Assembly: GCA_023627715.1 (NCBI GenBank) | Contig: JAMAHW010000014.1 | Span: 124,001 to 188,000 of the forward strand | Source: Periconia sp. R9002 | Taxonomy: Eukaryota > Ascomycota > Dothideomycetes > Pleosporales > Periconiaceae | DNA length: 64,000 bases | Direction of reading: 5' to 3' | Shown: positions 46,439 to 59,169 of the stretch, in pieces | Layout of the letters: every line of letters begins with the position of its first letter | How positions within the stretch are numbered: the stretch's first letter is position 1 | The notes under the pieces: generated by a model | What the model was told of the DNA's origin: nothing | Databases searched by the model: none | What the model saw: the letters and a program-made list of their open reading frames with translations, nothing else | Program-made: the position numbers and the translations under genes

Positions 46439-46828
46439 ATGGAGTAGGCGTGATGAGAAGGGGGGATTTTTGTTTTTCTTTTGGGCTCATGACGTGTGGA
46501 AACTCGCAGAGGTACAGGGCTCACAGGGGGAAACGAGTTATGTTACGACATTATACGGCCACCAAGAAAGCAAGGTTATGAAATGAAATGAAATTTGAAT
46601 TGATCATCACAGAGTATTGCGACCCTGGGTATCGACACAGGCAGGGGGGGGAAACACTAGGTACCGTCCTCGGCCTGGACGGGGGCACGCAGGGCAACTG
46701 TTTGGAGAGCAAGGTTATATATATATATAGCAAAGTTGTGTTATAGGCATTCCACGAGCGTCATCATCATCTTCTTCTTCTATAAATCCGATCTGATTCC
46801 ACACAAACAAGGTCCGTATTGCGATTTC
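46439..46828. other. Convergent intergenic region with (TA)7 run
   Basis: 390 bp of 3' flanks between the phosphatase-like gene and SEC8. A (TA)7 run lies at 46,716-46,729. Nothing else recognised. Confidence 0.5.
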
Positions 46829-49800
46829 CTAATACATGAACTCGCTAATCTCCAACAACTGCGCATCCATTTGCCGCTTGGCAGCGACGCCGACCTCCCT
46901 CCTCTCGTCCTTCAATTTCTCGCCATAGCACAGCTCCAGCAGACCCTTGACCTGCTCTTCCCCGAACGTGCCGCCAGGCACCCCGAATCCCTTGCCGTAC
47001 TCCTTGGCTCTCTTGACAATGGCGTCGGGACCTGCCATGAACAGGTCGAAAAACATGGCCGAGAAGTTCAGATGCGCGTCTGCTTCGATGTTGATGAGAT
47101 TCTGCTGCAGGACGAGGATGTTGAGCTGCATGAGGGCGCACCCGTTTGCGTTCATGGCTTGGATAGTGGATGCGCAGAGGTGCAGGAGGTAGCCGTCCGT
47201 CAGTGCCGACAGACCAGATGTTATGAGCGCGTATTGCGACGGGGGGAGGTAGGTGGAGACCTGAGTGTCGTAGGCGGTGAGGAAGGTGGTGAGTGATTGC
47301 ACGCTCGGGTCTGGATCATTGAGCGGAGCTTCGAGGACATATGTGGGTTTGATGGTTGCTGTGAGAGTGGAGAGGATGCTGAAGCGAAGGGTGAGATGAA
47401 GAGTGCGATGAATGAGGGCAGCCAGAGACTGGTAAGACGTTACAACCCCGTCGAATTCACTAGATATATATTAGCCGTGAGCACATGATTGCAAGCACTA
47501 TACGTACACAGCTGTGTCTGGACTGAGTGGTAGGTAGACTGCACCACTTTCTGTGCGTGGTTCAGCAGATGCAAGAAGGGTCCATCTCCGTGTATGTCGT
47601 TGACTACCCGATTCTGCCCTTGTGAAATCTGTCGCTCTGTCGCTTATGAATCGCAACTGCGCGACCTTGGTTGCAAGCCATTTCATGCTTGCGTACAGTA
47701 AACAGAGACTCTGTAGACTCTTCTTGTCTTGGATCATATCCTGTTGATCTGGAGGATCCTTTTCAATTTCGGCGAGAAGTAACGATATTTCGCGATCCTG
47801 CACCTCTGTACTCTTCTCAGGCTCCATTTGAAAAAGTTCGGCGATAGCTGCGCCGACAGGGTGTGTTTGCTCCGCATAGGCAGCTGGAGTTTTTTCGCGT
47901 CTGCCGGTCAATTCTTTCGGTTGCGGACGTTGGACGAGCTGTTTGTATGATCCTGCACATTTTTTGGCGTACGTATTCATTTGCGTAATGATTAGTTGAG
48001 AAAAGGCTTGATCATGCGGTAGGTTGTCCAGCATTCTGCAGAATGCAGTAATGAGACTGAAAAACTTGGTAGCGCCTTTGAAGATTGGTCTCTTCGAGTG
48101 TTGAGACCAGTTGGGATCTTCTGAAAACGCATCAGTATCGACGAAAATCTGCGCACAAAGTTCGATGAGTGTTTCTTCAAGTTGAGGATGAAATACGTTG
48201 ACGAGAAAATCGTCCAAGAAGGATGTCAGGGTGCTCATGACAATATCGGAGCTTGGTGGAACGACCTCTTTCAACCGATTGAGAAATTCCAAGGACGGCG
48301 GTAGCAGAATGCCCATGTTGAACACACTGGGTTCAACGAGCAGTTTATGGCCGGTTGCACTTCCATCGAGATTATTGCTGGTATTTATGGCAATGTCTTC
48401 AGGCCGCTTAGAATCCGATACTAGGCCCGGCACGGACGACTTGAGAATGAACTCTAAGCGTTCGCGTTCTTCTGTGAGCTCCGAAGACTTGGTGTCCATG
48501 TCAGAAAGCTTAAACATCTTCATGTTCCTATCTCTAGGCTGACGCGAGAAAACACTGCTGCTGGCTTTTTGGCCTTGACCACCTCTATAGGCAAGGTCAC
48601 CATCGGTGGCAAGATAGTCGTGGAGTAGTGAACGAATCTAAATGTATATGAGTATCAGCATGATACAGGAGCTCAAGGTCGTGTATACGCACTTCGCTTT
48701 GATACAGTTTCCACAACTCCTTGAAGCCACGCATAAGGATTGCGCTAGACGAACCCCTCCCACCCTCTCGACGGATTATGCCCGCAATCACGTCGTGAAC
48801 AACCCGATGGCTCTCAGCTATAGCCTCGAAGCGGGCATAAAGGGTCCATAACAGATCGTTCAAAAGCCCTTTACGTAGATCATCACTGGCTGCACCAACG
48901 ACAGACTTGCCATCTTTCTTTGCTGAAAAGGCACGGAGGATACTGGGATGACGCTGTGCTACTTCATTGTTTGATTTGTCAACCACCTTGAATAGCTCGA
49001 CCGGCAAGCGCTGCTCGATGGTGTCCACAGCAATATCCAGGCGGTTCATCTTATTGAGCGATTCTACAATCAACTGAATGTATTGAAAGGTATCTGCTTC
49101 AGGGTTGCGAGGAGAGTCGTCGGTCATCTGCGATGTCAGCAAGAAGAGTGAGCACTGGGGAGCTTTCCATACCGGCTCTGTAGTGTCAAGCGAATCCAGA
49201 AAATGATAGAGCATTCTGCCCCTGACATCCGTCTGAGCACGCTTTGACATGTCGCCCCTCGATTGATTCTGTGCATATTGCTTCCAGCGGTCTTCACAGT
49301 ATGGGGATTTTAGATACAGATGATTGTGTAGCTCCTCTATCAGGATATCGGTGAGGGAATGTTCCTGGTTACTGAGGTAAGTGCGTAGATCGCTCAAAGC
49401 GCCTATATTCTCCATCTCAGACCGCCTGATCATACGCAGTGCATCCTGCAAGATGTCGACAGCGGTCAGGAAGCGTTTCTCCGAAATGCGAGCCTCCAGC
49501 TTGTCGGGAACAAGTTGTAACTGCTCGATGGTATTCAACATTTGGATCATCTCATCGTAATTTTGAGATGAAGTTGCAAAATCCTTCAGTTCGGGCTTGG
49601 TGGTCGATAGATGCAATTTGGCCTGGGCCAGCGATTCTTTGAGTGTACGCACACGATGCTGCGAGGATTGGAGGCTTGTTTGGATCTTATGGAAGGTTCC
49701 AATGGAACTGTTGAATCCTTGGTGGTGCTCATTCACTATCGTCTTGAGAGCGCGCTGAAGATCGCGGTGGGTGCCTTGGAACATGTCATATTGGCTGGCC

Positions 49801-50213
49801 AGCCCAAGGGAGCTGGAATCCATCAATTTGAGCGCCACTTCGATGGGCACACATTTATCATTTGTCATGAAGTCAAAGTTCTGGTGTATAGTCTGTAGAA
49901 TCTCCTCCATCCTTTGACTGCCTGGTCCAAAGCGCGTCTCCCTAGGACCATCACCTCCACGACGCTCCCCGCTTGGTCTGGGTGCTGGGAAACGCTCCGG
50001 AGTGGTGGGCCGCCGCGGGGGTGGTGTCTCCTCACGCTCCGCAAAACCTCCATATCCGCCGTTTCGAGGGGGTCGTCTTTCAGCGCTGGGCCGGCGAGGG
50101 TAGTTGTCGTCGGCGGGTCCTAAGCCTCCATATCCACCTTCGTTGTAGTAGCCGTTACCGTTGCTATTACCGTTCCCATAACCACCTCCAGAACCGTTGG
50201 GTCGGCGTGACAT
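46829..50213 (-). CDS. SEC8: Exocyst complex subunit Sec8
   Basis: Three exons, 50213-48693, 48637-47508 and 47459-46829, totalling 1094 codons (1093 aa; yeast 1065). Residues 1-115 are Gly/Asn/Arg/Pro-rich and look disordered. The Sec8 N-terminal coiled-coil domain follows (RMEEILQTIHQNFDFMTNDKCVPIEVALKLMD in part, LMDSSSLGLASQYDMFQGTHRDLQRAL), with MSISDxx-type helices such as LRTYLSNQEHSLTDILIEELHNHLYLKSPYCEDRW after it. The C-terminal helical bundle ends DAQLLEISEFMY. Sec8 is part of the eight-subunit tether that docks secretory vesicles at growth sites such as hyphal tips. ATG 50213 is the first true ATG in frame. The gene is divergent from CTR9. Confidence 0.93.
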
Positions 50214-50726
50214 GATGCGGCGACGAGCCTGGTCATTAATTGACAAAGTAAAAGGATTGAGGGGTGTAAATGTATGGTATCTCGCTTCAACTTGTGTGAC
50301 TACGTTGGCATGGCAAGAAGGAACTGCAATTGTATGAACGCAGAAGCAAACATTCCGGGGGCGATTATTTGAGACTCGGCGGTTGTGTTACACCATCAGT
50401 ATCATACATAACGTATTACGGTAAGGCAAGGCAAGGATAGGAAGTGAGTGGTGGTGTAAATACATAAAGCACCTACATACGTTGAAGCTCCGTCGGAGGT
50501 TGTCTCCGCATTCCGAGGTTTTACCGGCGGCGTGCCGAATAACAATAAGATCGCTTCCCAGTCGAGCTCCTTCAACTTCATCTGTCTGTCCACCGTCCTT
50601 GTCCTTCTTTGTCTGCGCGCACATCAATCGATAAAACTACATTTCAGCAAGCTGTAGCCCAGGCATGCAACCTTAAAAGTCGCGACGCGCCTCGAACCAG
50701 TCGCCGCTTTCCTCGATTCATTCACT
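50214..50726. promoter_or_regulatory. Divergent promoter region SEC8 / CTR9
   Basis: 513 bp between start codons. No specific site was recognised. Confidence 0.5.
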
Positions 50727-53700
50727 ATGGCCACCGCGAACGGTGTAAACGGCCATGGCTCTGGTACCGTAGCCCCATCGCTCCCAGCGCGCTTCTCGAA
50801 AGTGCCAAATGCCATTTCTGTCGCTGTGACCGAGGACGGCGATACTATCGACGTTGAAATCGCGCTCGATGACGAGATCCAGGACGACCCGACCGAGCTG
50901 TGCACTCTTCTGGAGAATGAGAAGTCGGCAAAGACCACATGGGTCACGGTCGCAATAGCCTACGCAAAACACAACAAGGCCGACGTGGCCATCGAGGTCT
51001 TAATCAAGGCCAAGGACGTGTGGGCACGTGGACGCGCCGACGACCGACTCAGCATCCTCAACGGCTTATGCTGGCTATATCTATTCAAGTGTCGCGCCGC
51101 CCCGCGGTTGAACGGTGGTGATTTCAACGTCCAAACCAAGGAGGATTATTTACAACTCGCCACCACCCAGCTCAACGATGCCTCGCGCATCAGTCCCTCT
51201 TATCCGCCGTTGTACCTTGCCCGCGGCGTTCTCTACCTCCTGCGCGCCTCCCTCCAAAGCTCCACCGCCGCCGCATCTACCGTCGATCGCGTCGATCACC
51301 TTAGACAAGCCATGAAATGCTTTGACGATGCACTACGGCATTCCAACAATAAGAACCTTATGGCCAGAATGGGAAAAGCAAGGTGCAATTACTCTTTGGG
51401 TAAATACGCGGAAGCATTGAAGGGATACCAGAGTGTTCTTGAGAGCTCTCCAAGCCTCATCGATCCTGACCCCCGTATTGGCATCGGTTGCTGCTACTGG
51501 CAACTTGGATTCAAAGACGACGCTGCGAGTGCTTGGCAGCGCTCTTTGGACCTAAATCCAGAGTCCAAAGTTGCTCTAATCCTGCTAGGTTTACATACCC
51601 TGCACCTCACATCCCAATTGCCTGCCAAAGATCCCAAATTTGCAGCTTTGACAAAAAAGGCTATGACTGAGTATATCGCGCCGTCGATGAAGCTAGACAA
51701 TATGTATCCCCTCACCTGCGCCACGCTTGGAAGCTGGTATAACGTCCGCAAGGCATACGATAAGGTCGAAACCCTCTCTCAGCGCGCTATACAACTCACC
51801 GATGTCAATGCCATCGCCGGCGATGGGTGGTATCAGCTCGCGAGAAAGGAACATCTCTTGGACAACACAGCCAAGGCAGCAGAGTGTTATTCCAAGTCGG
51901 ATCAGGCGCGAGGTGGTGATGATCGTGGATATATTCCTGCTAAATTTGGCCTGGCTCAGATGCGTGTTATCGCGCAGGACTATGACGGTGCAAAGTTCAG
52001 GCTCGAGAAGATCCTTCAGCAGCAGCCCATTGCGGAAGCACAGACACTACTGGGCACGCTGTATGCCGAGGATGTCTTCAATGCACAGGCTGCCAAATCT
52101 ACGGAGGACAAATCGGCTGAGTTAAAGAAAGCTCTCAAATATCTCGAAGACGTGCAGAAAGCTTGGAAAGACCCAAAAAGAAAATTGGTCCCGGACCCTT
52201 CGGTGCTACTCAATCTTGCTAGGCTGTACGAAGCAGATCACCCCGAAAAGAGCCTGAAATGTTTGGAGGAAGTCGAACAAATGGAACTCGAGGCTATCCC
52301 CGAAGACGATTATCCAGAGGGCATTGAAAATGACGATGAGCGTAAAGCTGCTCTTCGTGAGCTTCTCCCTCCTCAACTGCTCAACAACATGGCATGTTTC
52401 CATTACCAAGCTGAACGCTACCCAAGAGCTCGAGATCTATTCCAGACGGCGCTCAATGCTTGTGTGAAGGCTGCAGCCAAGGATGAGAACATTGACACTG
52501 ACGCCCTTGTGACCTCCATTAGCTACAACCTCGGTCGAACTTATGAGGTTGAAGGGATGCTGGACGATGCGAAAGGTGTATTTGAAGGTCTTCTCAAACG
52601 ACACCCAGATTACATCGATGCCCGAATCCGACTTGCCTACATTGCATTACGGCAAAGCCCAGGGAATGAAGGACCCAAGGAAGTCAAAGAACTCTTCAGT
52701 AAGAATGAGGACAACCTGGAAGTACGAGCATTATATGGATGGTACGCTAATAAGTCGAAACCGAAACGAACGCCTAACCAGGTGGAAGACCAAGAACAAA
52801 GGCATTACAAGCACACTCTGCAGAAATTCGATAAGCATGATCGATATTCTCTGACCGGCATGGGCAATACACATCTTGCGACTGCCCGAGAGATGCGCGG
52901 TGAAGAAGTCAGAGACAAACGTCGTAAGACTTACGAACGGGCTGTTGAATTCTTCGCCAAGGTTCTGGAGCTTGATCCAAAGAGTGCTTATGCAGCTCAA
53001 GGCATCGCTATCGCCTTGGCCGAAGACAAAAAAGATTTCTCTACGGCTCTGCAAATATTCACTAAAGTGAGAGATACGATCAAGGATCACAATGTGTACA
53101 TGAACTTGGGACATGCGTATGCGGAGCTCAAACAATACGCCCGTGCAATTGAAAACGTAAGTAGGTGCCCCTGCCTTGTAAGGCTAGTCACTGACAAGTC
53201 TTTAGTACGAGTTGGCCCTAGCCAAAGATCGGGCAAACGATATCAATATTTTGGCTTGTTTAGGACGCATTTGGTTGCAACGTGGAAGACAGGAGGAAAA
53301 CCTCACTTACCTCAAAACCGCACTGGAGTATTCTCAGCAAGCTTTGAAGATAGCACCGTCGCAAACTTACCTCCAGTTCAATGTCGGACTGGTGCAATTT
53401 CAGATTGCAACCTTGGTCTGTTCACTGAAGGAAACCCAGAGATCGCTCCAAGATGTCAAAGACGCCCAGGAAGGTCTCGAGGAGGCCATTGTCGCATTGG
53501 AAGACGTGGCGAACAAACCTGACACGCCGTACCCCAAGAACGACATCATACAGCGCGTAATGATGGGACGGAATACCATAGCTACCAAACTGCAACGAGC
53601 ATTCGACAGCCAATCCGCATACGAGGAAACCAATGCAAGCAAGCTTGAACAGGCTCGACAGCTGCGCAACGCCGAGTTACAGAAACGTGAAGAAGAGAAA

Positions 53701-54324
53701 CGCAAAGCGGAGGAAGCAGCAGCAGAGCGTAGGCGCAAAATCCTCGAGGAGCGCCAAAAACTAGAAGAGCAGGATCGAGAGTATATGGCGAAGCGCGCTG
53801 AAGAGGAACGTCGGCGTCAAGAGCTCATCGACGATAGTGAAGTCCGCCGCACAGAGCGAAAGGCCAATCGTGGCAAGAACGGCAAGCGCAAGAAGAACCG
53901 TGAAGGTGACATTTCAGATAGCGAGGGAGATTCTGAGTCAGAAGCTCGACCTAGAAGTAGAAGGCGAAAGTCGAGCGTCTCTGGGACCGACGATGTTTCA
54001 GATGGAGAACGACCCAAGACAAAGAAGAGGAAGTTGACAAGGAAGGCTGAGCAGCCCGGAAAATTCAAGTCGGCAGAGTTTGTGGAAAGTGATAGTGAAG
54101 ACGATGCCGAAGAAGCTGCAGAGGGGAGGGACAAGAGCGAAGAAGCGAATGCAAAAGGGAGCGAAGACGAGGAGGATGGTGAGGGTGGCGGTGTCACTGC
54201 ACCGAGACCAACTCGAAAGACAGCGAGAGTGGTTAGTGAGGACGAGGACGAGGATGAGGATGAGGGCGTCACGGCACCACGAGCCAATGGTGATGTTGCG
54301 ATGGGTGACGAAGATGAAGAATGA
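50727..54324 (+). CDS. CTR9: Paf1 complex subunit Ctr9 (TPR protein)
   Basis: Two exons, 50727-53156 and 53206-54324 (intron gtaagt...tttag, joining AIEN to YELALAKDRAND), 1182 aa (yeast 1077, human 1173). The opening IDVEIALDDEIQDDPTELC leads into many tetratricopeptide repeats, for example LYLARGVLYLLRASLQ, GKYAEALKGYQSVLE, GYIPAKFGLAQMRVIAQDYDGAK, VYMNLGHAYAELKQYARAIEN and ALEYSQQALKIAPSQTYLQFNVGLVQFQIA (in part). A charged coiled coil (RKAEEAAAERRRKILEERQKL) and an acidic/basic tail with SDSE and KKKR-like blocks follow. Ctr9 is the scaffold of Paf1C, which travels with RNA polymerase II and supports H2B ubiquitylation, H3K4/K36 methylation and elongation. Confidence 0.95.
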
Positions 54325-54573
54325 GAAGTTCAGCTTATGTAGGGAATGGCGTTTTTAAGCGTGCCTCAACAGGAAAATGGGGCAAATTGCATTCTTTTCT
54401 TGTCTTGTGAGAAAGGATGCATTGGCATTACATGGGGCGTTTTCTGTACTGTGAGAGTAATGTATGTATAAGCAGTGGGGGTATCCAAACATCTATGCTT
54501 GTTTTGGCCTCCCAATCCATATCTATGTATTATCATTACAAACGCGGGGTTTTGAAGCAGGTGCAAGCTTGGG
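54325..54573. other. Short convergent intergenic region
   Basis: 249 bp of 3' flanks. Nothing else recognised. Confidence 0.4.
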
Positions 54574-55358
54574 TCAAATGCGGGATTTGGTCTTCCAGGT
54601 TCTGTCGAACTGGTCGTCCCACGGTATTCTCACCTTACGGTGGTTAGCCCGCACGGGGGTGTTTACCTTGTGATGCTCAGCCGTTGCATATGTTACAGAG
54701 CCATCTATGGTGGACATGACGCCGCGAATCAAAGCCATCTGCTTGCCGACGGATACAACCCGGCAAGAGATACGGACCCGAGTACCTGTTGGCGGGTTAG
54801 ACCGGACTTTTCAGTGGTTCATGCATGGCGACCACCCATGGAAGAAAAGGCTTAGTACCTATGGGAACTGGCTTGAGGTAAGAGATGTTCAGCGACCGGG
54901 TAACACCTCCCATAAACTCCCAATAACCTGGGCGGGCAAGCGGGCAGAGGGCACATGTGGTTGACATATCAAAAATAACTCCAGCAGCTCCACCATGCAT
55001 GACGTCTAGACAATATGAAGCACGGAGAGTGAGTAAAGATGTAGACGACTAGTTAGTTGACTGGACATGGACATACCATTGATGTTGGAGAAGCTTGTGT
55101 CCATGAAGAGATCAAATTCGACGGAGCCATCCATAGTGGCGTCGACAAGTTGCAGACTATGCATAACATGATTGTCGAAATCCTGTGCAATTGCATCCAT
55201 GAGGCATTTGTTTTGGCGGTTGACGAATGGGCGAATTGAAGTGATTATAAGCAGGTACTCACGGTATGGTGGGTGGGACGTTGAGCTACCAGCAGTCGAT
55301 ATCTTTCAAACATGGCCTCGACAGCCTCGATTGCTTTTTTTCGGTCTTCGTCGGCCAT
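54574..55358 (-). CDS. Hotdog-fold acyl-CoA thioesterase (PaaI / ACOT13-like)
   Basis: Four exons assembled by splice sites and family match: 55358-55263, 55182-55077, 55005-54859 and 54785-54574. They total exactly 187 codons, 186 aa. The hotdog signature is DVMHGGAAGVIFDMSTTCAL: HGG followed by the helix with Asp and the TT pair used in PaaI-type catalysis. FMGGVTRSLNISYLKPVPIGTRVRISCRVVSVGKQMALIRGVM forms the beta-sheet (given in part), ending YATAEHHKVN. These enzymes hydrolyse medium or long acyl-CoA or aryl-CoA thioesters. A mitochondrial or cytosolic location cannot be told. The second exon acceptor at 55183 is the only usable AG there. A splice after EHHK cannot be excluded, so the last 25 residues are less certain. 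Confidence 0.82.
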
Positions 55359-55874
55359 GTTGATGGTGGTTCAGCTTTGGAGGTGGAGGTGGTGATGGAT
55401 ATGGATGTGCATGGGTACATGTACCAAACAATTGAACACCTCGGCTGTCCGCGCGCCGGCCCGTCAGCTCCCCACCATCAAAAGCCATGTTATGTCGGAG
55501 GTAAGGACATCCATGTCGCGTCGCGTCCTGCACTCACGTATTTTTAGTTATGTACTTGAAACTACGGCCGTGACGTTTCGTTTCGTCCTCGTCCTCGTCC
55601 TTCCACTTCTTCTTCTTCTTCTTCTTCTGTTCGCTTCGTTCAATCCCTGCTTTTGCTTTTTCTTCGCTTCCCCCTCCTCTTCCTGCTCGTGTCCCTCGCG
55701 GATCGCAAAGTATCCTGCCGTATAGTATACGAGGCGGCGAACTATACGGCCAAGTATCCATTTGGTTCTTTATTGATTAAGCCGGCAAGCAGGCAAACAT
55801 TGCCAGTCAATCAGTCCGCCTCCACCTACCTATACATATTTCAGCAATTGCAAAGTCTACTCTTCACCAGAAGC
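55359..55874. promoter_or_regulatory. Divergent promoter region thioesterase / MFSD10-like gene, with (CTT) repeat
   Basis: 516 bp between start codons. A CTT microsatellite occupies 55,606-55,628 in the strand sense of the MFS gene, within a pyrimidine-rich stretch typical of fungal leaders. Confidence 0.55.
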
Positions 55875-57401
55875 ATGTCATCCTCGCCGCCCGTTTCTGC
55901 GGCACTGCGCAAAAAGGTGCTACGAGTGCTTTTCACGTCGCTGCTGCTCGACCTTGTACGTGGCCCAGCCGAGCTGAACCGAGTCGGATCCACTCCCTCA
56001 TTCCATCATATGTGTACACAACATTTGCTGACCTGGCCGTATCCGTTGCCGTGAAAAATAGATTTCATTTACCTTCATTCTGCCCTTGTTCCCGAAACTG
56101 CTCGAATTCTACCGCGACCATGAATCCGCACAGCTCCATAGCCCTGCCTCACCCACGGTGCTCTCGCGCATACTCGCGGGGCTAAACGCCTACAAGAACT
56201 CGTTCGCCCGACCCATCAACGACCGCTATGACATCGTTCTCCTCGGCGGTGCCTTGGGCTCGCTCTTCTCCCTTCTACAAGCCATTGCCTCGCCCGTCAT
56301 TGGCACCCTTTCTGATCGATACGGCCGCAGGACGGCGCTGTTATGGTCCATGGCCGGCAATGTGTTAAGCGTGGCCTTGTGGGTTGCTGCGACCGATTTC
56401 CGAACCTTCCTAGCGAGCAGAGTGGTGGGCGGCTTGAGCGAGGGCAATGTTCAATTAGCCATGGCCATCGCCGCCGACATCAGCGATGAAAGCCAGCGCG
56501 GCGCCACCATGGCTCTAGTTGGTGTTTGTTTCAGTATCGCATTTACCTTCGGCCCAGCCCTGGGCGCCTGGTTGAGCAGCATCCAACTTGTCAAGGACAA
56601 CCCGTTTGCCACAGCCGCTGGCTTCTCGCTTTTTCTAATCCTCGTTGAGACCATTTACATATACATTGCCCTTCCTGAAACTCTGCCCACGGCAGCTGCG
56701 CCTGGTAGCCGGCCCAAAGACGACACCGCTAATTCCAATACCGAAGGAAAGCCCCGCGTGCGCACCAATTCCCACCTGCTTCTTAACGCTACGCACTTCT
56801 GCTTCATCCTTTTCTTTTCTGGGATGGAGTTTTCGTTGCCCTTCATGACGTACGATCTGTTCATGTATGGATCAAAGGATACTGGCAGGTTGTTGGGATT
56901 CATTGGGCTCATTGCCTCCATTCTTCAGGGATCAGTAGTGCGGCGTATGCATCCCCTACGTGTGGTACAAATGGGAGTGGTTGCCTCTACCCTGGCCTTC
57001 TTCCTGCTTGCCCGGGTAGAATCACAGCGTGGTTTGTATGGAGCTGCTGCGTTGCTAGCAGTCACAAGCGCTACTGTTGTAACTGGACTCAATAGCCTGA
57101 GCAGTTTCGAAGCAAGCGAAGAAGAACGAGGTGGTAAAATGGGTAATCACCGCAGTTTTGGTAAGCAGTATCCTAATCGTACCGATGTCTCATTCTGCTC
57201 TGGCTGACACTTGCAATAGGTCAATTTGGCCGGGGGCTAGGTCCCCTCATTTTTTGCTCACTATACTGGTGGGCAGGCCGCGAAACAGCGTATGCAACTG
57301 GAGCCGCAGGCATGCTTGTAGTATGCGTCTTGGTATTTGGCCGATTGAAGATGCCTCCGGGAACTCACATTACACGGAAGTCCAAAGCGAAATCCACGTA
57401 A
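55875..57401 (+). CDS. MFS carrier, MFSD10 / TetA-like
   Basis: Three exons, 55875-55955, 56062-57160 and 57220-57401, 453 aa. The first helix is split by intron 1 (VLFTSLLLDL-ISFTFILPLFPKLLEFY). The MFS motif A between helices 2 and 3 reads GTLSDRYGRRTALLW. Other recognisable pieces are GGLSEGNVQLAMAIAADISDESQRGATMALVG and FGPALGAWLSS (helix 5, motif C-like). After intron 2 the last helices (FGRGLGPLIFCSLYWWAGRETAYATGA, partly) are restored, and the protein ends in a basic tail. The pattern resembles the TetA/MFSD10 branch, in which organic anions or drugs are exported. The substrate is unknown. About 12 helices are expected from length and hydropathy by eye. Confidence 0.85.
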
Positions 57402-57521
57402 TAGCTGTCTTCAATTCATTCAATGCTATGAACAGTAAACTGCTGTTCATCTCTATATTTGTATATATGCATGAAACAGTGTACGTAGGTCTTCAAATCG
57501 AACCAAAAACATACAACATGG

Positions 57522-58648
57522 TTATCTTGAATCTTTCTCGAGGATGCTTTTCACATACCCAGCTACATGTTCTGCGACTGGTATGCTATGCTTGATACAG
57601 AACCCGTGTGGCCACCCCTGCAATTCGTCGATCTCCATAATTGGTCTTCCATCGCCATCTTCATCTTGCACGTGATCGCTGTACCCTTTGTTTGCAGCGC
57701 GAGCAGCTATCAACTCGTCTCTTGTCTCATCTGCTACCCAGTGATCACGTTTAGCAAACAGGAATCGCAGAATCGGGCCAGATTGTGAACTCGCGGTGCT
57801 CCAGATCTCCTCGCTCCAATTGTCCGTCGTGATCTCAAGCATTTCGTCGCGTGCCATGTGGAGTGCTTGTTGCACACCATTGCGGCTCTTGATAAAGGCA
57901 GCTGTTACCTGGGCGGCATCCGCCGGAAATCCCATGCAAGCCCTAATCAAGAGCACAAGAACTGCCATGGGGATAGGAAACGTGAGCAGCTTCACGAAGA
58001 GCGAAGCCAGGAATGCAAAATGGCGGTTCGTGAGCAACCACTACTTGTGCGTCAGCATATCAAATCGAAATTTCGAAGGCGAAACCATGTTTTGCAAAGA
58101 CATACACTGCTCTTCCGCCCACTAGCCGACCTCGCAATATGCGTCACAGTGGGAAATAAACAGATGCCGCCTATAACCCGCACTCCTTCTATCCCACCAC
58201 TCTGAGCTCGTTTCGCTCTCTCCATCATCCTCCGCGTGACCTCGAGCAAAATGTACGCCCCAACCGAATGTCCCATCAATATCACTCGGATATCTTGACC
58301 GCCATCTTTCTCCTGGACATCACGCACCAACGCTTCCAACGCGCTTATTGAATGCACAATCTGCTCGTCAAGGCTGTATGGAGGAGGAGACGCATGGTTT
58401 GTTGCTCCTACTCGAGTATCTACCTCGAACCCGGACAAGCTGCGCCCGTAGATGTGGATCCGCGCCGTGTCGGTACATGGTGAAAGCAGGCTGTAGAGAT
58501 GGGTTAGGAAGTTGCGGTAGTATCCGATTAGCCCCGGGTTGCCCGTGATGAAGTAGATTATGTAGGTTGTTTTTGATTGGCGTTTGGTTCCCTCCGGAAG
58601 AACTTGTTGTTGCAGGTGGATTTCGGGTTGGAGTAATAATGTCGACAT
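57522..58648 (-). CDS. Lipid-droplet-associated hydrolase (LDAH family)
   Basis: Two exons, 58648-58106 and 58040-57522 (intron gtatgt...aagtag), 353 aa. It is an alpha/beta hydrolase with YIIYFITGNPGLIGYYRNFLTHLYSLL (in part), the LDAH oxyanion region, and nucleophile elbow GHSVG at 126-130 with Ser128. The acid is probably in FAKRDHWVADETRDEL and the histidine in GFCIKHSIPVAEHVA. The middle hydrophobic stretch (LFVKLLTFPIPMAVLVLLIRACMG, in part) fits the membrane or droplet-associating hairpin of this family. LDAH proteins locate to lipid droplets and are proposed sterol-ester or lipid hydrolases. The gene is the last housekeeping-type gene before the AT-rich island. Confidence 0.9.
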
Positions 58649-59169
58649 TTTTAGAGGGTAGAGGGTTTATAAAGGGATTGTTAGTGTACGAGGTAATTCT
58701 AGGGGAAGAATTATCCCCGGTCGGAGTAGGTAGTATGCCAGCCTAATTGATGTTAATCAGTATTTAAATTTTTTAAAAAAAAATACTAAAAAAATTCTAT
58801 TAAATTTTTAACTAGAAGTTTCACTAATTAATTACGAAGAAGAAGACACATTAACTAGAAGTGTTTTCTTCTTTGTAATTAATTTAATTTTTAAAATTAA
58901 AATTAAAATTAACTAATATTACTAAAATATAGAAAATTGTGGTTAAATTTTTAGATGTGTATAAAAACATCGTTGGCCTAACCCTTCTGAGTTCCAAGTT
59001 CTAACCCGTACTCAGCTAAAATATGCAGCCGGGGCGGACCCCTCCCCTACTTCCAGATTAAGTTTCAACTAATAATGTGCTCACCTAGTACAGATCAACT
59101 CACAACTTGCTCACTTGCTGATCCATTAGTCACATAGATCTATTATGAGAACGTTTCAAATACTACGGG
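58649..59169. other. Intergenic region with AT-rich island
   Basis: Positions 58,740-58,975 are very AT-rich and contain an inverted repeat (separate entry). The remainder to 59,169 is of mixed composition and is the likely promoter of the opine-dehydrogenase-like gene. Confidence 0.6.
58826..58884. repeat. Degenerate inverted repeat in AT-rich island
   Basis: Left arm 58826-58849 (AATTAATTACGAAGAAGAAG plus ACAC) and right arm 58861-58884 are inverted copies of 24 nt with an 11-nt spacer. They match at 22 of 24 positions, and both mismatches are transitions. It is probably the end of a small transposon or a RIP-altered repeat remnant. Confidence 0.7.
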